A stretch of DNA of 64,000 bases from Corynebacterium sp. (GCF_030532325.1 NZ_JAUNLS010000001.1:228633-292632); one strand, 5' to 3'. Positions 28,302-41,420 are shown, counted from the stretch's first letter. Notes: generated by a model from the sequence alone, not told the origin. Numbers and translations: made by a program.

Positions 28302-30647
28302 CTAGGCCACGTAGCTGGCCAGATAGCGCCCGGTCACGGACTCGGCGGCCGGCCCGCTGCCGGCCTGGGCCTCCACGAGCTCGCGCGGCGAGCACGCCGC
28401 CACCACCTGGCCGCCGGCCGAACCGGCTCCCGGGCCCACGTCGATGACGTAGTCCGCGTGGGCAATCACCGCGAGGTGGTGCTCCACGCAGATAACGCTC
28501 ATACCGGAATCCACCAGGTAGTCGAGCAGATCGAGGAGCGCGGAGACGTCGGCAAGATGCAGCCCCGTGGAGGGCTCATCGAGGATGATGATGTCCGCCA
28601 CCGCCTTCTTATCCGCCAGGTGCACCGCCAGCTTGAGGCGCTGACGCTCACCGCCGGAGAGCGTGTTGAGCGGCTGGCCCAGGGTGATATAGCCCAGCCC
28701 CACCTTGACCAGGTGCTCGCAGATCTTGCGGGCCGCGGTGACCTTCGCCTCCTGAAAGAACTCCACGGCCTCCGCCGCCGGCAGCGCGAGCACCTCGGCG
28801 ATGTTCTTGCCGGCCAGGGTGTGCTCGAGCACCTCCTGGGCAAAACGGCGTCCCTCGCAGACCTCGCAGGGCACGTCCACCCCATCCATGAAGCCGAACT
28901 CCACGTAGACCACGCCCGCACCCGAACACTTGGGGCACGCGCCCTCGGAGTTAAAGGAATAGAGCCCCGGCGTGGTGCCCGCGTTGGCCTTGGCAAAGGC
29001 CTTGCGGATGGAATCCAGCGCCCCAGTGTAGGTAGCCGGGTTGGAGCGCCGCGAGCCGCGAATCGCCCCCTGGTCCACCACCAGGATCCGCTCGTTATCC
29101 GGCAGGCAGCTCAGCAGCGAGGACTTGCCGGAGCCGGCCACGCCGGTGATAGCACCCAGCACCCCCAGCGGGATATCCACGTCCACGCCGCGCAGGTTAT
29201 TCGCCCGCGCGTCCCGGATGGGCAAGAACTCTGCCGGCGTGCGCACGTTGGGCTTGAGCTGCGGCCTATCCGCCAGGTGGCGCCCGGTGAGGGTATCGGC
29301 CGCACGCAGCTCCTCCACCGTCCCGGCAAAGACCACCTCTCCCCCGCGGGGGCCGGCCAGCGGGCCCATGTCCACGACGTAATCGGCAATCCCGATGGTC
29401 TCCGGCTTGTGCTCGATGACCAGCACGGTGTTGCCCTTGTCCCGCAGCTGCAGCAGCAACGCGTTGAGCTTGGCGACGTCATGCGGGTGCAGCCCCGCGG
29501 TGGGCTCATCGAAGACATAGGTGACATCCGTCAGCGCCGAACCCAGATGCCGCACCATGCGGGTGCGCTGCGCCTCACCGCCGGAGAGCGTGCCGGTGGG
29601 CCGGTCCAGGCTGAGGTAGCCCAGGCCGATCTCGATGGCGTTGGCGACGGCGCGGCGGAGGGACTCGACAAGCGGGGCGGAGCCGGGATCGGTAATCCCC
29701 TCCAGCCACGCGGCGACCTCGACGAGCTCCATAGAGCAGACCTCGGCGATGGACTTGCCCGCCAGCAGCGATTCGCGGGCGTGGCGCGCCAGGCGGGTGC
29801 CACCGCACTCGGGGCACTCGACGGCCACCACCGCGCGCTCCACGAACTCGCGCATGTGCTTTTGCAGGCTGGCCTTGTCCTTAGAGAGCACCGAAGCTTT
29901 CATCCGGGCCACCAGCCCCTGGTAGCTCATGGAGACCCCGCCCACCTTGACCTTGACGTCGGTGAGGTAGAAGAGCGCCTCGCGCTGCTCCTCGGTGAAC
30001 TCGCGCACCGGCTGATCCGCCGGGTAAAGGCCGGATTCCGCGTAGGCCTTCCACATCCAGGAGCCCACCTTCATTCCGGGGTAAAGGATGGCGCCGTCGT
30101 TGAGGCTCAGGGAGAAATCCACCAGCTCGTGCAGGTCGATATCGTACACGCGCCCGGTGCCCTCGCACTCCGGGCACATGCCGCCGGTGCGCTCGAAGCT
30201 GCGCACTTCCTTGGATCCGTTGATCTCAATCGCGCCGCGCCCCGAGGCCGAGGGCACGTTGAAGGAATAGGCAGCCGGCCCGCCGGCGTTAGGCTGCGCC
30301 AGCCGGGAGTAGAGCACGCGTAGCGAGCCCAGGATGTCTGTGGCGGTGCCGAAGGTCGAGCGCGCGTTGGCCACCATCGGCTCCTGCCCCACCACGATGG
30401 CAGCGGTCAGCCCTTCGAGCTGGTCCACGTCCGGCCGCGCCAGCGACTCCATGAAGCCCTGGACAAACCCCGGGTAGGTCTCGTTGATGAGCCGCTGGGA
30501 CTCCGCGGCGACGGTGCCAAAGACCAGGGAGGACTTTCCGGAGCCGGAGACACCGCTAAAGACCGTCAGCCGGCGCTTGGGGATGTTCACCGAAACGTTG
30601 CGCAGGTTGTTATCCCGCGCGCCATGAACGCGAATGTATTCTTGCAC
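28302..30647 (-). CDS. UvrA-like ABC ATPase (short UvrA paralog)
   Basis: A 781-residue twin ABC ATPase of the UvrA family, clearly shorter than the roughly 950-residue excision-repair UvrA. Walker A motifs are GVSGSGKSS (about 32-40) and GVAGSGKSS in the second half. Signatures LSGGEAQR and LSGGERQR are present, as are Walker B LDEPSTGLH and FDEPTAGLH. Zinc Cys pairs CPECEGTGRV and CPKCSGAGVV are kept. The shortened N-terminal half suggests loss of the UvrB-binding insertion, as in the DrrC/class II UvrA proteins that are linked to DNA-intercalating drug resistance. Start ATG 30647. The opposite strand carries a long non-coding shadow frame. Confidence 0.88.
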   Translation of the reverse strand: MQEYIRVHGARDNNLRNVSVNIPKRRLTVFSGVSGSGKSSLVFGTVAAESQRLINETYPGFVQGFMESLARPDVDQLEGLTAAIVVGQEPMVANARSTFGTATDILGSLRVLYSRLAQPNAGGPAAYSFNVPSASGRGAIEINGSKEVRSFERTGGMCPECEGTGRVYDIDLHELVDFSLSLNDGAILYPGMKVGSWMWKAYAESGLYPADQPVREFTEEQREALFYLTDVKVKVGGVSMSYQGLVARMKASVLSKDKASLQKHMREFVERAVVAVECPECGGTRLARHARESLLAGKSIAEVCSMELVEVAAWLEGITDPGSAPLVESLRRAVANAIEIGLGYLSLDRPTGTLSGGEAQRTRMVRHLGSALTDVTYVFDEPTAGLHPHDVAKLNALLLQLRDKGNTVLVIEHKPETIGIADYVVDMGPLAGPRGGEVVFAGTVEELRAADTLTGRHLADRPQLKPNVRTPAEFLPIRDARANNLRGVDVDIPLGVLGAITGVAGSGKSSLLSCLPDNERILVVDQGAIRGSRRSNPATYTGALDSIRKAFAKANAGTTPGLYSFNSEGACPKCSGAGVVYVEFGFMDGVDVPCEVCEGRRFAQEVLEHTLAGKNIAEVLALPAAEAVEFFQEAKVTAARKICEHLVKVGLGYITLGQPLNTLSGGERQRLKLAVHLADKKAVADIIILDEPSTGLHLADVSALLDLLDYLVDSGMSVICVEHHLAVIAHADYVIDVGPGAGSAGGQVVAACSPRELVEAQAGSGPAAESVTGRYLASYVA

Positions 30648-30709
30648 GCACTCATCCTAGGTGCTCGCCGGCCGCTGGGCACATGAGAAACACTGCGCGC
30701 ATGGGAAAC

Positions 30710-30751
30710 GCCCCGCGCGCTGCCTGCCGGAGCAGGCGAGCGTGCGGGGCG
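30710..30751 (-). terminator. Terminator after groEL
   Basis: GCCCCGC...GCGGGGC arms (30710-30750) with an inner GCCTGC/GCAGGC stem and loop near 30729-30732. Read on the minus strand it is followed by GTTTCC. It ends the groES-groEL transcript before the UvrA-like gene. Confidence 0.7.
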
Positions 30752-30772
30752 CAAAGAGAAGCAGGGCCAGCG

Positions 30773-32688
<1,916 letters not shown>

Positions 32689-32800
32689 GATGTTTCCTCC
32701 AGTAAGTCTGTACGCAATACGTAGGTGTGCGCGAGCCGAGCTCGCAGTGGGTGTCCAGCACAGCCGTCGTCGCGGGTGAACAACTGTGGTTCAACACTGA

Positions 32801-32827
32801 CTAGCACTCTACCCCCGAGACTGCTAA
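32801..32827 (-). promoter_or_regulatory. CIRCE operator of the groES-groEL operon
   Basis: CTAGCACTC-N9-GACTGCTAA matches the CIRCE palindrome TTAGCACTC-N9-GAGTGCTAA at 16 of 18 positions. HrcA repressor binds this site and is displaced on heat shock. Position just upstream of groES is as expected. Confidence 0.88.
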
Positions 32828-32878
32828 CCCTCAACGTCGCCCGGCGCAGCGCGCTTTGAGACAGACGTAGCCGCGCCT

Positions 32879-33307
32879 TTAGACAGACTTATCGGAGTTG
32901 ATGACCGCATTGCGCCACAGGTTGTATTCCTCCGGCATGTCCTCGCGGTAGTTCTTCACCGCGCGGATGCCGTGCTCCACGGCGGCGATGACCTCATCGA
33001 TGTTGTGGTCCTCGCCGTCGGCGGCCACGAAGATCACCGGGCCGCAGATGGCGCGGATCGGATCCTGTAGAAAGGCGGAGTTGCCGGTGTCGGCGGCGTT
33101 GCGCGCGAGGGAGGCCACGGGGTTCGGCTCCGCGCCCTCTGCCTTGGCGTTGGGGTTGAAGAGCGCAGCGTAGGTGGAACCATCCTCCTGGAAGGCCACG
33201 GACACGCGGTCCTCGGTGGCACCGCCCAGGAACTCGGCGGCGGAGTCCAGTTCGAAGTTGACGGAACGACGAGTCAGATCAGGATTGACAAGAAAACCGG
33301 CGGTCAT
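32879..33307 (-). CDS. Conserved actinobacterial hypothetical protein
   Basis: A 142-residue soluble acidic protein starting MTAGFLVNPDLTRRSVNFELD. It contains a mostly helical C-terminal half (HNIDEVIAAVEHGIRAVKNYRE, then MPEEYNLWRNAVI) and a central strand-rich section with a single Cys in AICGPVIFVAADG. No family is recognised by sight. It lies between groES and tsaD on the same strand, with 190 bp towards groES and 145 bp towards tsaD. No function is proposed. Confidence 0.72.
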   Translation of the reverse strand: MTAGFLVNPDLTRRSVNFELDSAAEFLGGATEDRVSVAFQEDGSTYAALFNPNAKAEGAEPNPVASLARNAADTGNSAFLQDPIRAICGPVIFVAADGEDHNIDEVIAAVEHGIRAVKNYREDMPEEYNLWRNAVINSDKSV

Positions 33308-33432
33308 GGCGAAAGAGAGCTCCTTGAAAGGCCAGGTGGGCAGTATCGCGTGAAACGTTACCGCCGGTCAGAGCTAGCTGCATCCGCTGCAGGGAAAACT
33401 TTTGGTGAACAGTGCGCTCTGCCGAGCACGAA

Positions 33433-33462
33433 GCTGCCTGGCGCGCGGCTGCCTAGCGCGCG
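33433..33462. repeat. 15-bp direct repeat at the 3' end of tsaD
   Basis: GCTGCCTGGCGCGCG and GCTGCCTAGCGCGCG stand end to end (one difference). The second copy contains the tsaD stop codon at 33453-33455, so the last codons of tsaD lie in a small tandem duplication. Confidence 0.7.
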
Positions 33463-34502
33463 GCCACCAGTGGCACCTCGGCCTCCAGCTGGGTGTCCGT
33501 GGGGCAGTCCAGCCCGGAGGGCGCAGCGCCCTCGTGGATGAGCTGCGCGGCCACCGCCGCGATCATAACGCCGTTATCAGTACAGAGCTTGAAGCGCGGC
33601 ACGCGCAGCTCGATGCCCGCGGACTCGCAGCGCTTGGCCGCCAGGGCGCGCAGCCGCGAGTTAGCCGCCACGCCGCCGCCGAGCAGCAGCACTTGGGCGC
33701 CGGTGTCCTGGCAGGCGCGCACGGCCTTGGCGGTGAGCACGTCCGCCACCGCCTCCTGGAAGGAGGCGCAGATGTCCTCGATGGAGACCACGCGGCCTTC
33801 TTTTTCCGCCTTCTCCACGTAGCGCGCCACCGCGGTCTTGACCCCGGAGAAGGAGAAGTTGTGCCGGTTGGGCCCGCGCAGATCCTCCGCGCGGGACAGC
33901 CCCCGCGGAAAGTCGATGCTCGGGCTGCCCTGCGCGGCCAACTTGTCGATGATCGGCCCGCCCGGATAACCCAGCCCCAGCAGGCGGGAGACTTTGTCGT
34001 AGGCTTCACCGGCGGCGTCGTCAAGCGTGGTGCCCAGCTCCTTCATCGGCTTGCCCACGGCCTCAACCTCCAGCAGCTGGGTGTGCCCGCCGGAGACCAG
34101 AAGCGCCACAGCGTGCGGCAGCTCCTCGCCCTCCAGGTTGGCCACCGCGACGTGCCCGCCCAGGTGGTTGACCCCATAGAAGGGCACGCCCCACGCGGAG
34201 GCGAAGGCCTTGGCCGCCGAGGCGCCCACCAGCAGCGCACCGGCCAGGCCCGGGCCCACGGTGGCGGCCACGGCATCCGGCTTGTCGATTCCCGCCTCCT
34301 CCAGCGCCGCGCGCATGACCTGCGGCATGGCCTCGAGGTGCGCACGGGAGGCGATCTCCGGGACCACGCCGCCGAAGCGGGCATGCTGCTCCATGGAGGA
34401 GGCGACGGCGTCGGCGAGGATCTCCATGTGGCCGTCCTCGGAAAGGCGGATGATGCCCACGCCGGTCTCATCACAGGAGGACTCGATACCCAGAATGATC
34501 AT
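33453..34502 (-). CDS. tsaD: tRNA N6-adenosine threonylcarbamoyltransferase TsaD
   Basis: A 349-residue ASKHA-fold enzyme that transfers threonylcarbamoyl to A37 of ANN-reading tRNAs. N-terminal [15 protein letters not shown]. Metal-binding His pair in GVNHLGGH (about 113-120 counting from the start). [13 protein letters not shown] at 47-59 and the phosphate-binding SGGHTQL at about 139-145 are all present. It shares a four-base overlap with rimI upstream and works with TsaB and TsaE, all encoded nearby. The gene ends in a short tandem duplication. Confidence 0.95.
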   Translation of the reverse strand: MIILGIESSCDETGVGIIRLSEDGHMEILADAVASSMEQHARFGGVVPEIASRAHLEAMPQVMRAALEEAGIDKPDAVAATVGPGLAGALLVGASAAKAFASAWGVPFYGVNHLGGHVAVANLEGEELPHAVALLVSGGHTQLLEVEAVGKPMKELGTTLDDAAGEAYDKVSRLLGLGYPGGPIIDKLAAQGSPSIDFPRGLSRAEDLRGPNRHNFSFSGVKTAVARYVEKAEKEGRVVSIEDICASFQEAVADVLTAKAVRACQDTGAQVLLLGGGVAANSRLRALAAKRCESAGIELRVPRFKLCTDNGVMIAAVAAQLIHEGAAPSGLDCPTDTQLEAEVPLVAAR

Positions 34503-35005
34503 CGCTGGTTCCTTTCGCTGGTGCGGGGCCTGACCATGGTGTGTGCGTCGGCCCCGGAGGGTTGGTAGTAGTTGCGGCGGATGCCGGTGTGGATGAAGCC
34601 ATAGGCCTCGTAGAGCGAGATGGCCGGCACGTTGCCCACGCGCACTTCGAGGAAGACGGGGGCGTCATACATGTCGGCCACATAGACGATGTTGTCCATC
34701 ATCATCCGGGCCACCCCACGGCGCTGAGCCTCGGGCGCCACGCCGATGGTGTGGATTTCAAACTCCGGGGAGTCCGCGGGCCCCAGCTTGCCGATGCCCG
34801 CGTAGCCCAGCAGCGGCCGCGGCGGCGCGGGATCCGCGCCCTCCGGGTCTTCGGGGGCCTCATCCACCGCGATGTAGAACGTGTGCGCGGCGGCGATCTC
34901 CTGCTCGAAGGCCCGCGCGGGCCAGGGGCTCTCCCCCGGGAAGAGGACTTTCTCCAGCTCGGCGCAGCGCGCGGCGTCCGCGGCCTCCAAGGGGCGCAGC
35001 CTCAT
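34499..35005 (-). CDS. rimI: Ribosomal-protein-alanine N-acetyltransferase RimI-like
   Basis: A 168-residue GNAT acetyltransferase. The acetyl-CoA loop [14 protein letters not shown] (about 97-110) carries the R/Q-x-x-G-x-G/A pattern. C-terminal [16 protein letters not shown] is the usual RimI ending. It should acetylate the N-terminus of S18 or related targets. ATG 35005 was chosen since [14 protein letters not shown] begins the conserved domain; an upstream extension to 35242 reads through tsaB. It stands 10 bp after tsaB and overlaps tsaD by four bases. Confidence 0.9.
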   Translation of the reverse strand: MRLRPLEAADAARCAELEKVLFPGESPWPARAFEQEIAAAHTFYIAVDEAPEDPEGADPAPPRPLLGYAGIGKLGPADSPEFEIHTIGVAPEAQRRGVARMMMDNIVYVADMYDAPVFLEVRVGNVPAISLYEAYGFIHTGIRRNYYQPSGADAHTMVRPRTSERNQR

Positions 35006-35015
35006 CGCATACCCC

Positions 35016-35720
35016 CTAAAGCAGCCCGGCGACGTCCGGCAGCGCGGACGAGCGCGGCTTCGGCTTCGGCGGCACCGCATCCGGGCGGCGCAGGTAGAGC
35101 GGAACCAGGGGCTCCGGAGTGCAGTCCAGCTGCGCCACGCCCACCAGGCCCGCAGCCCGCGGGGTGGCCCACTCGCGCGGCAGGCCGGCCAGCTGCTCGG
35201 GCAGGCGCGGGGCGATAGCCTCGGGGATGACGATGTGCTCAAGCCCTCCGGCAGCCTCCCCTGCGGCTTCTTCCACCGCAGCGAGGAGATCCTCCGGCCG
35301 GGTCACCCCGGGGCCGGCCAGGCGCTCCTCCCCTTGGAAGATGGCCCAGTAGACTTCCTTGCGGCGGGCGTCGATGGCCACCAGCCGGGTCCCCTCACCA
35401 CGGGCGGCCACTCCCCGATTGATAGCGTCAAGCGTGCACACGCCGTGCACCGGTAGCGAGAGCGCAACCCCGAGCGCGGAGGCGGTGGCCATGCCCACGC
35501 GCAGCCCGGTGAAGGGGCCGGGGCCCGTGCCGACGACGATGGCGTCGAGGTCGGCGTAGCTCCGCGCGGCCCCAGCAAGCAAGGCCTCAATGGTGGGGAT
35601 GAGCTGCTCGTTGTGGGCGCGGGTATCGCCGATCACCCGGTCCACCGCCTGCCCGGTCTCGGTGTCCACCAGGCCCGTCACCAGATCGGTGGTGGCGGTA
35701 TCTATTGCCAGAACCAGCAT
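35016..35720 (-). CDS. tsaB: tRNA threonylcarbamoyladenosine biosynthesis protein TsaB
   Basis: A 234-residue TsaB, the inactive TsaD paralog that forms the platform for TsaD and TsaE. Diagnostic N-terminus LAIDTATTDLVTGLV and GPGPFTGLRVGMATASAL at about 65-82. The C-terminal YLRRPDAVPP segment is typical. It lies between an unknown membrane-anchored gene and rimI on the same strand. Confidence 0.93.
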   Translation of the reverse strand: MLVLAIDTATTDLVTGLVDTETGQAVDRVIGDTRAHNEQLIPTIEALLAGAARSYADLDAIVVGTGPGPFTGLRVGMATASALGVALSLPVHGVCTLDAINRGVAARGEGTRLVAIDARRKEVYWAIFQGEERLAGPGVTRPEDLLAAVEEAAGEAAGGLEHIVIPEAIAPRLPEQLAGLPREWATPRAAGLVGVAQLDCTPEPLVPLYLRRPDAVPPKPKPRSSALPDVAGLL

Positions 35721-35740
35721 GCTTGTTATCCCTTGACTTC

Positions 35741-36229
35741 TTAGCCCACGAACTGCCAGGCGTCACCCACGCGCTGGAACTGCAGCGGCTGGCCGGGCTG
35801 TACCGGGTAGACATCGGGTTTGCCCTCAGGAATGTACTCTGCCAACACGCCGCACATATCAATGCTCTGCGGATCCATCTTTTCGGCGGCAGCCGAGCCG
35901 AACTGATCAACGGCCAGGTAGTATCCGGCGCCCTCCGGAACCTTGCCGTCAACAAAATCCACGCCCATGGGATCCAGGCCGGACTCCTTCAGGTCTTGCT
36001 CGGTGGTGCCGGGGCAGACCACCAGGCCCTGCATCCAACGATCACCGTAGACATCCTGCGGAACGAGAACGGCAAACTGCAGGTTATCGGGGTACTTCTC
36101 CAACGTGGCAGCAACGGTGCTTTCCATCAACGGCTTGTCACGGAACTGCGTCAATGCGATCAACAGTGCGAGAAAAACGGCGAATCCGCCAATGACAACG
36201 GTGGTGATGAACTGAGCAACCTTGCTCAT
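35741..36229 (-). CDS. Membrane-anchored hypothetical protein
   Basis: A 162-residue protein with one N-terminal membrane helix at about 6-25 (FITTVVIGGFAVFLALLIAL) and an extracytoplasmic domain. That domain has two Cys (VVCPGTT and DMCGVLAEY) able to form a disulfide. It was started at ATG 36229, where the MSKVAQ opening and hydrophobic helix begin; the longer reading from 36337 adds an unlike region. It sits between the AspT-type transporter and tsaB on the same strand, 20 bp before tsaB. No family is recognised. Confidence 0.7.
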   Translation of the reverse strand: MSKVAQFITTVVIGGFAVFLALLIALTQFRDKPLMESTVAATLEKYPDNLQFAVLVPQDVYGDRWMQGLVVCPGTTEQDLKESGLDPMGVDFVDGKVPEGAGYYLAVDQFGSAAAEKMDPQSIDMCGVLAEYIPEGKPDVYPVQPGQPLQFQRVGDAWQFVG

Positions 36230-36290
36230 AAAAACTGCGCTCCTTTGTTGGGGGTCGGACGCGTACATCCTACTCGACGCCCCCACCGCA

Positions 36291-37883
36291 TCACACGATA
36301 AGCAGCGCGAGCATCTGGCAGGCGAGGATCTTGCCAATCATCGCGGTGGGATACACGGTGGCGTAGCCGCGCTCGGCCAGCTGGGTGCCGGTCTGCGGGT
36401 TGAGGTAGGCCATAATGGCCGGGTTGGTGGTCATGCCGGCCACCACGCCCATGCCCTCATCAAACTTGAGCTTGAACAACACCATGCTGACCAGCAGCAG
36501 GCCCAAAGCAGAGATCAGGGTCAGGGCCAGGCCCACCCCGATGTAGGTAAAGGAGGCCGGATCCTGCAGCGCCTCACGGAAGGAGCCGCCTGCCGAGGTG
36601 CCCACGCCGGCCAGAAAGAGGGTAAGCCCCAGGGCGGACAGGGTCTGCTTGGCGTGGAAGGGCAGCTGCCAGTTCACGGGCCCGCTGCGCCCCAGCGCGC
36701 CGAGAATAAGTCCCATCACGATGGGCCCACCGCCAAAGCCGAAGGTCAGGGCGCTCCCGCCAGGCAACGGGATGGGGATGACACCGAGCAGCAGGCCCAG
36801 CAGCAGGCCCAGGGAAAAGGGCAGGAGGTCCACGTTGCCCAGCGTGGTCTCGGAGTCACCCAGGTAGCGGCGCACGGAGTCGAGGCGGTTGGGAGTGGTG
36901 ACCACGCGCACGCGATCCGAGTAGTTCAGCACGGTGTCCTCAGCAGGAACCACGTCGGAGTCACCGGCGCGCACGCGGGCGATGAGGAAGCCGTGCTCGG
37001 CGATGTCCAACTCATCTAACCGGTGGCCTGCCACCTCCGGGTTGGAGACAGTCACGCGGCGGAAGATGAGGCCGTCGCGGTCGTGGAGGTTGACCTCGGC
37101 TTCCTCGCCCAGCTGCGCGATGGCCGCCGCCAGAGCGTCCGCGGTGCCGTTGAGGATAAGCACCATGCCCGCACGCAGCGGCTCATCCGCCTGGGCCAGC
37201 TCGTGAGAGTCCGGCCCGTGGACCACGCGGGTAACCACCACGCGCTGGCCGGTAATGGCGGGCACCTGCGCCAGTGTGGCGTCGACGTCGCGCGTGACCC
37301 GCAGCGCCTTCCACTCCAGCGGGGCGGCGATCATGCCTTCCTCCGTGGCGTCCTTGATGTGGTTCACCTTGAGCAGCTTCGCGCCGATGGCCGCCACGAG
37401 GATGGTGCCGATGACGCTTCCCGGGTAGGTCAGCGAGTACCCCACGACGGGGCTGGTATCACCGCCGATAGCTTCCACGATGGCCGCCATGCCCGGCGTC
37501 GAGGTGATAGACCCGGCCAGGGTGCCCACGCCAATAGCGGGATCCAGGTTGAATGCCCTGATAAAGAAGGCCGTGACGGCGGCCAACACCACCAGCATCA
37601 CCACGATCAGCAGCGAAAGCTTCCACCCACGGCCCCGGAAATCACGGAAGAAGCTGCGGCCAAAGTTGAGGCCAATGACATAGACAAAAAGCGCGAGACC
37701 GAATTGATAAATGAGAGGCGGGATGACGATCTCCGGGTTGGCGGCAGAAAGGCCCAGGGCCACGAACATGGCCGCGGCCGCGCCGAGGGAGACACCTGCA
37801 ACGCTAGTCTTGCCTACCGCTAATCCCACCGCCATGATGAGAAACAAGGTGAGGAGGGGCTGGCTGGCAAGAAAATCTAACAT
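36291..37883 (-). CDS. AspT/YidE-type transporter with TrkA-C domains
   Basis: A 530-residue transporter with about ten membrane helices in two blocks (residues 1-185 and 375-530). A soluble double TrkA-C regulatory region at about 190-360 lies between them (RVTVSNPEVAGHRLDELDIAEHG). The duplicated GSITSTPGMAA and GMTTNPAIMAYL motifs mark the aspartate-alanine antiporter (AAE) family, which also includes corynebacterial succinate exporters. Substrate is unproven here. Start ATG 37883 lies 1 bp before the tsaE stop, so it is in the alr-tsaE transcription unit. Confidence 0.85.
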   Translation of the reverse strand: MLDFLASQPLLTLFLIMAVGLAVGKTSVAGVSLGAAAAMFVALGLSAANPEIVIPPLIYQFGLALFVYVIGLNFGRSFFRDFRGRGWKLSLLIVVMLVVLAAVTAFFIRAFNLDPAIGVGTLAGSITSTPGMAAIVEAIGGDTSPVVGYSLTYPGSVIGTILVAAIGAKLLKVNHIKDATEEGMIAAPLEWKALRVTRDVDATLAQVPAITGQRVVVTRVVHGPDSHELAQADEPLRAGMVLILNGTADALAAAIAQLGEEAEVNLHDRDGLIFRRVTVSNPEVAGHRLDELDIAEHGFLIARVRAGDSDVVPAEDTVLNYSDRVRVVTTPNRLDSVRRYLGDSETTLGNVDLLPFSLGLLLGLLLGVIPIPLPGGSALTFGFGGGPIVMGLILGALGRSGPVNWQLPFHAKQTLSALGLTLFLAGVGTSAGGSFREALQDPASFTYIGVGLALTLISALGLLLVSMVLFKLKFDEGMGVVAGMTTNPAIMAYLNPQTGTQLAERGYATVYPTAMIGKILACQMLALLIV

Positions 37884-37884
37884 G

Positions 37885-38367
37885 TTAGGTCATCCACTTC
37901 CACGAGATCAGGCGTACATCGTCCTCGGAGTCACGGTTGATGCGCACCAAGAGGTACTCATCCGAGAGCTGCTCGAAGAAACCCCCACCCCACTCGGCCA
38001 CCACGACAGCATCCTCGATTTCTGTGTCCAGATCGAGGCTATCGAGCTCGCCGAGCGGATCAGTGGACTGATCGAGCAAACGGTAGGCATCCACGTGCAC
38101 GAGCGCTGGGCCGCCGACCAGCGAGCGATGCTCGCGGGCGATGACGAAGGTGGGCGAGGTCACCGGCCCCTTGACCTGCATGCCGCGGGCAATCCCCTGG
38201 GTCACGGTGGTCTTGCCTGCGCCCAGCGGCCCATCCAGAATCACCAGATCCCCGGCCTCCAGGGCAGCCCCCAGCTCGGCGCCGAACTCGTGCGCGTGCT
38301 CCGGAGTGGCGATCTCTCGCTGCCCCTCACGGGGGAAGCCGCTACGCAAGATCGATTCCTCCCTCAT
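37885..38367 (-). CDS. tsaE: tRNA threonylcarbamoyladenosine biosynthesis ATPase TsaE
   Basis: A 160-residue P-loop ATPase needed for t6A synthesis. Walker A GPLGAGKTT is at about 46-54, then SPTFVIAREH and the family HVDAYRL (about 92-98). The C-terminal EWGGGFF is kept. ATG 38367 was chosen; it lies inside the end of alr, a 26-bp overlap, so the two are translationally coupled. An upstream extension to 38436 is unlike the family. Confidence 0.92.
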   Translation of the reverse strand: MREESILRSGFPREGQREIATPEHAHEFGAELGAALEAGDLVILDGPLGAGKTTVTQGIARGMQVKGPVTSPTFVIAREHRSLVGGPALVHVDAYRLLDQSTDPLGELDSLDLDTEIEDAVVVAEWGGGFFEQLSDEYLLVRINRDSEDDVRLISWKWMT

Positions 38368-39436
38368 ACTCGCGCCGCGTGCGCCCGCTGGGGCAGCACA
38401 ACACTTCGTAGTTGATGGTCCCGGTGGCCTGCGCAAGCTGGGTTGCGCTCATTCCTCCAGTACCAAAAATAATGGCTTCGTCTCCGGCCTGCACCCCAAA
38501 CTCATTATCCTCGAGCGATATCACAATCTGGTCCATGCACACCCGGCCCACCTGCGGGTAGAGCTTGCCGCCGATGCCCACCTGGAGCCCGCCCTGGAAG
38601 GCGCGCGGCAGGCCGTCTGCGTAGCCCACGGCCACGGTAGCCAGTTGGCCGGGCTTCTCCGCGGTCCAGGTCAGGTCATAACAGGTCCCCTCCCCTGCCG
38701 CGATGGGCTTGACGTTAAAGACGGTGGCCGCCCAGGTCATCGCCGGCTTGAGGCCGTGGTCCAGCCCCGGAATTGGCTCGTGGCCGTAGAGCGCGAGGCC
38801 CACGCGCACCATCTCGAAGCGCGCGCTGGGGCGGCTGAGCGCCGCCGGGGAGTTGGCCAGGTGGTTGACCGGGCACTCCAGCCCCAGCTCGCGGGCGCGC
38901 GCCAGGGCGCGGCGGAACTGCGACTCCTGCTCGTCGTTGTGGGGGTGCTGTGGCTCATCCGCGCACGCAAAGTGGGACATCAGGCCCAGGACGGTGATCT
39001 GGGGGGCGCTGCGAAGCAGGCTAAAGACCTCGTCCCACTGCGCCGGATCCACCCCGGAGCGGTGCAGGCCGGTCTCCACCTCGATGTAGACGCTGGCGGG
39101 CACGTCCGTCTCCACTAAGGCGCGGGCGTGAGCCAGGGAGGGCACGGCCACGTGGATGCGGCTGGCCAAAGCGCCGGTGATATCGGCCTCGGCGTCCCAC
39201 ATCCAGGCCACGATGGGCTGATCGATGCCGGAGTTGCGCAGCGCAACCGCTTCCTCCAGGGTGGCCACGCCAAAGGCGTCGGCCCCGGCCTTGGCCATCA
39301 CCGGGGCCACGCGCTGCATGCCGTGGCCGTAGGCATCCGCCTTGACCACGCACATCAGCTGCGCGGGGGCCACGGCTTCCTTCACTGTGGCCACATTGTG
39401 GGCGATGGCATCCAAATCGATCCGAGTACGAAGCAT
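38342..39436 (-). CDS. alr: Alanine racemase
   Basis: A 364-residue PLP enzyme making D-alanine for peptidoglycan. The PLP lysine is Lys32 in VVKADAYGHG. The second catalytic block is VAVGYADGLPR, and C-terminal domain residues RVCMDQI are conserved. ATG 39436 gives MLRTRIDLDAIAHN, the normal start. It is the first gene of the alr-tsaE-transporter-unknown-tsaB-rimI-tsaD run, and 48 bp downstream of glmS. Confidence 0.95.
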   Translation of the reverse strand: MLRTRIDLDAIAHNVATVKEAVAPAQLMCVVKADAYGHGMQRVAPVMAKAGADAFGVATLEEAVALRNSGIDQPIVAWMWDAEADITGALASRIHVAVPSLAHARALVETDVPASVYIEVETGLHRSGVDPAQWDEVFSLLRSAPQITVLGLMSHFACADEPQHPHNDEQESQFRRALARARELGLECPVNHLANSPAALSRPSARFEMVRVGLALYGHEPIPGLDHGLKPAMTWAATVFNVKPIAAGEGTCYDLTWTAEKPGQLATVAVGYADGLPRAFQGGLQVGIGGKLYPQVGRVCMDQIVISLEDNEFGVQAGDEAIIFGTGGMSATQLAQATGTINYEVLCCPSGRTRREYEGGIDLA

Positions 39437-39484
39437 GAACCTATTGTGCCACCGGTTTCCCCACGGCAAAATTGACCGCGCGCT

Positions 39485-41356
<1,872 letters not shown>

Positions 41357-41420
41357 AAATCGGAATTTTAGCGCATGACGTGTGGATCACGGTGGTATCG
41401 CCCGGGGTGTGACCGAGCGC

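Noticed and set aside
28458-30323. 621-codon + strand frame opposite the UvrA-like gene
   Set aside because: The minus-strand protein carries both Walker A motifs and both ABC signatures, so the + strand frame is a shadow.
39357-39484. glmS ribozyme near glmS
   Set aside because: The ribozyme would lie before the glmS start at 41356, not after it, and no such core is visible there. It is typical of firmicutes.
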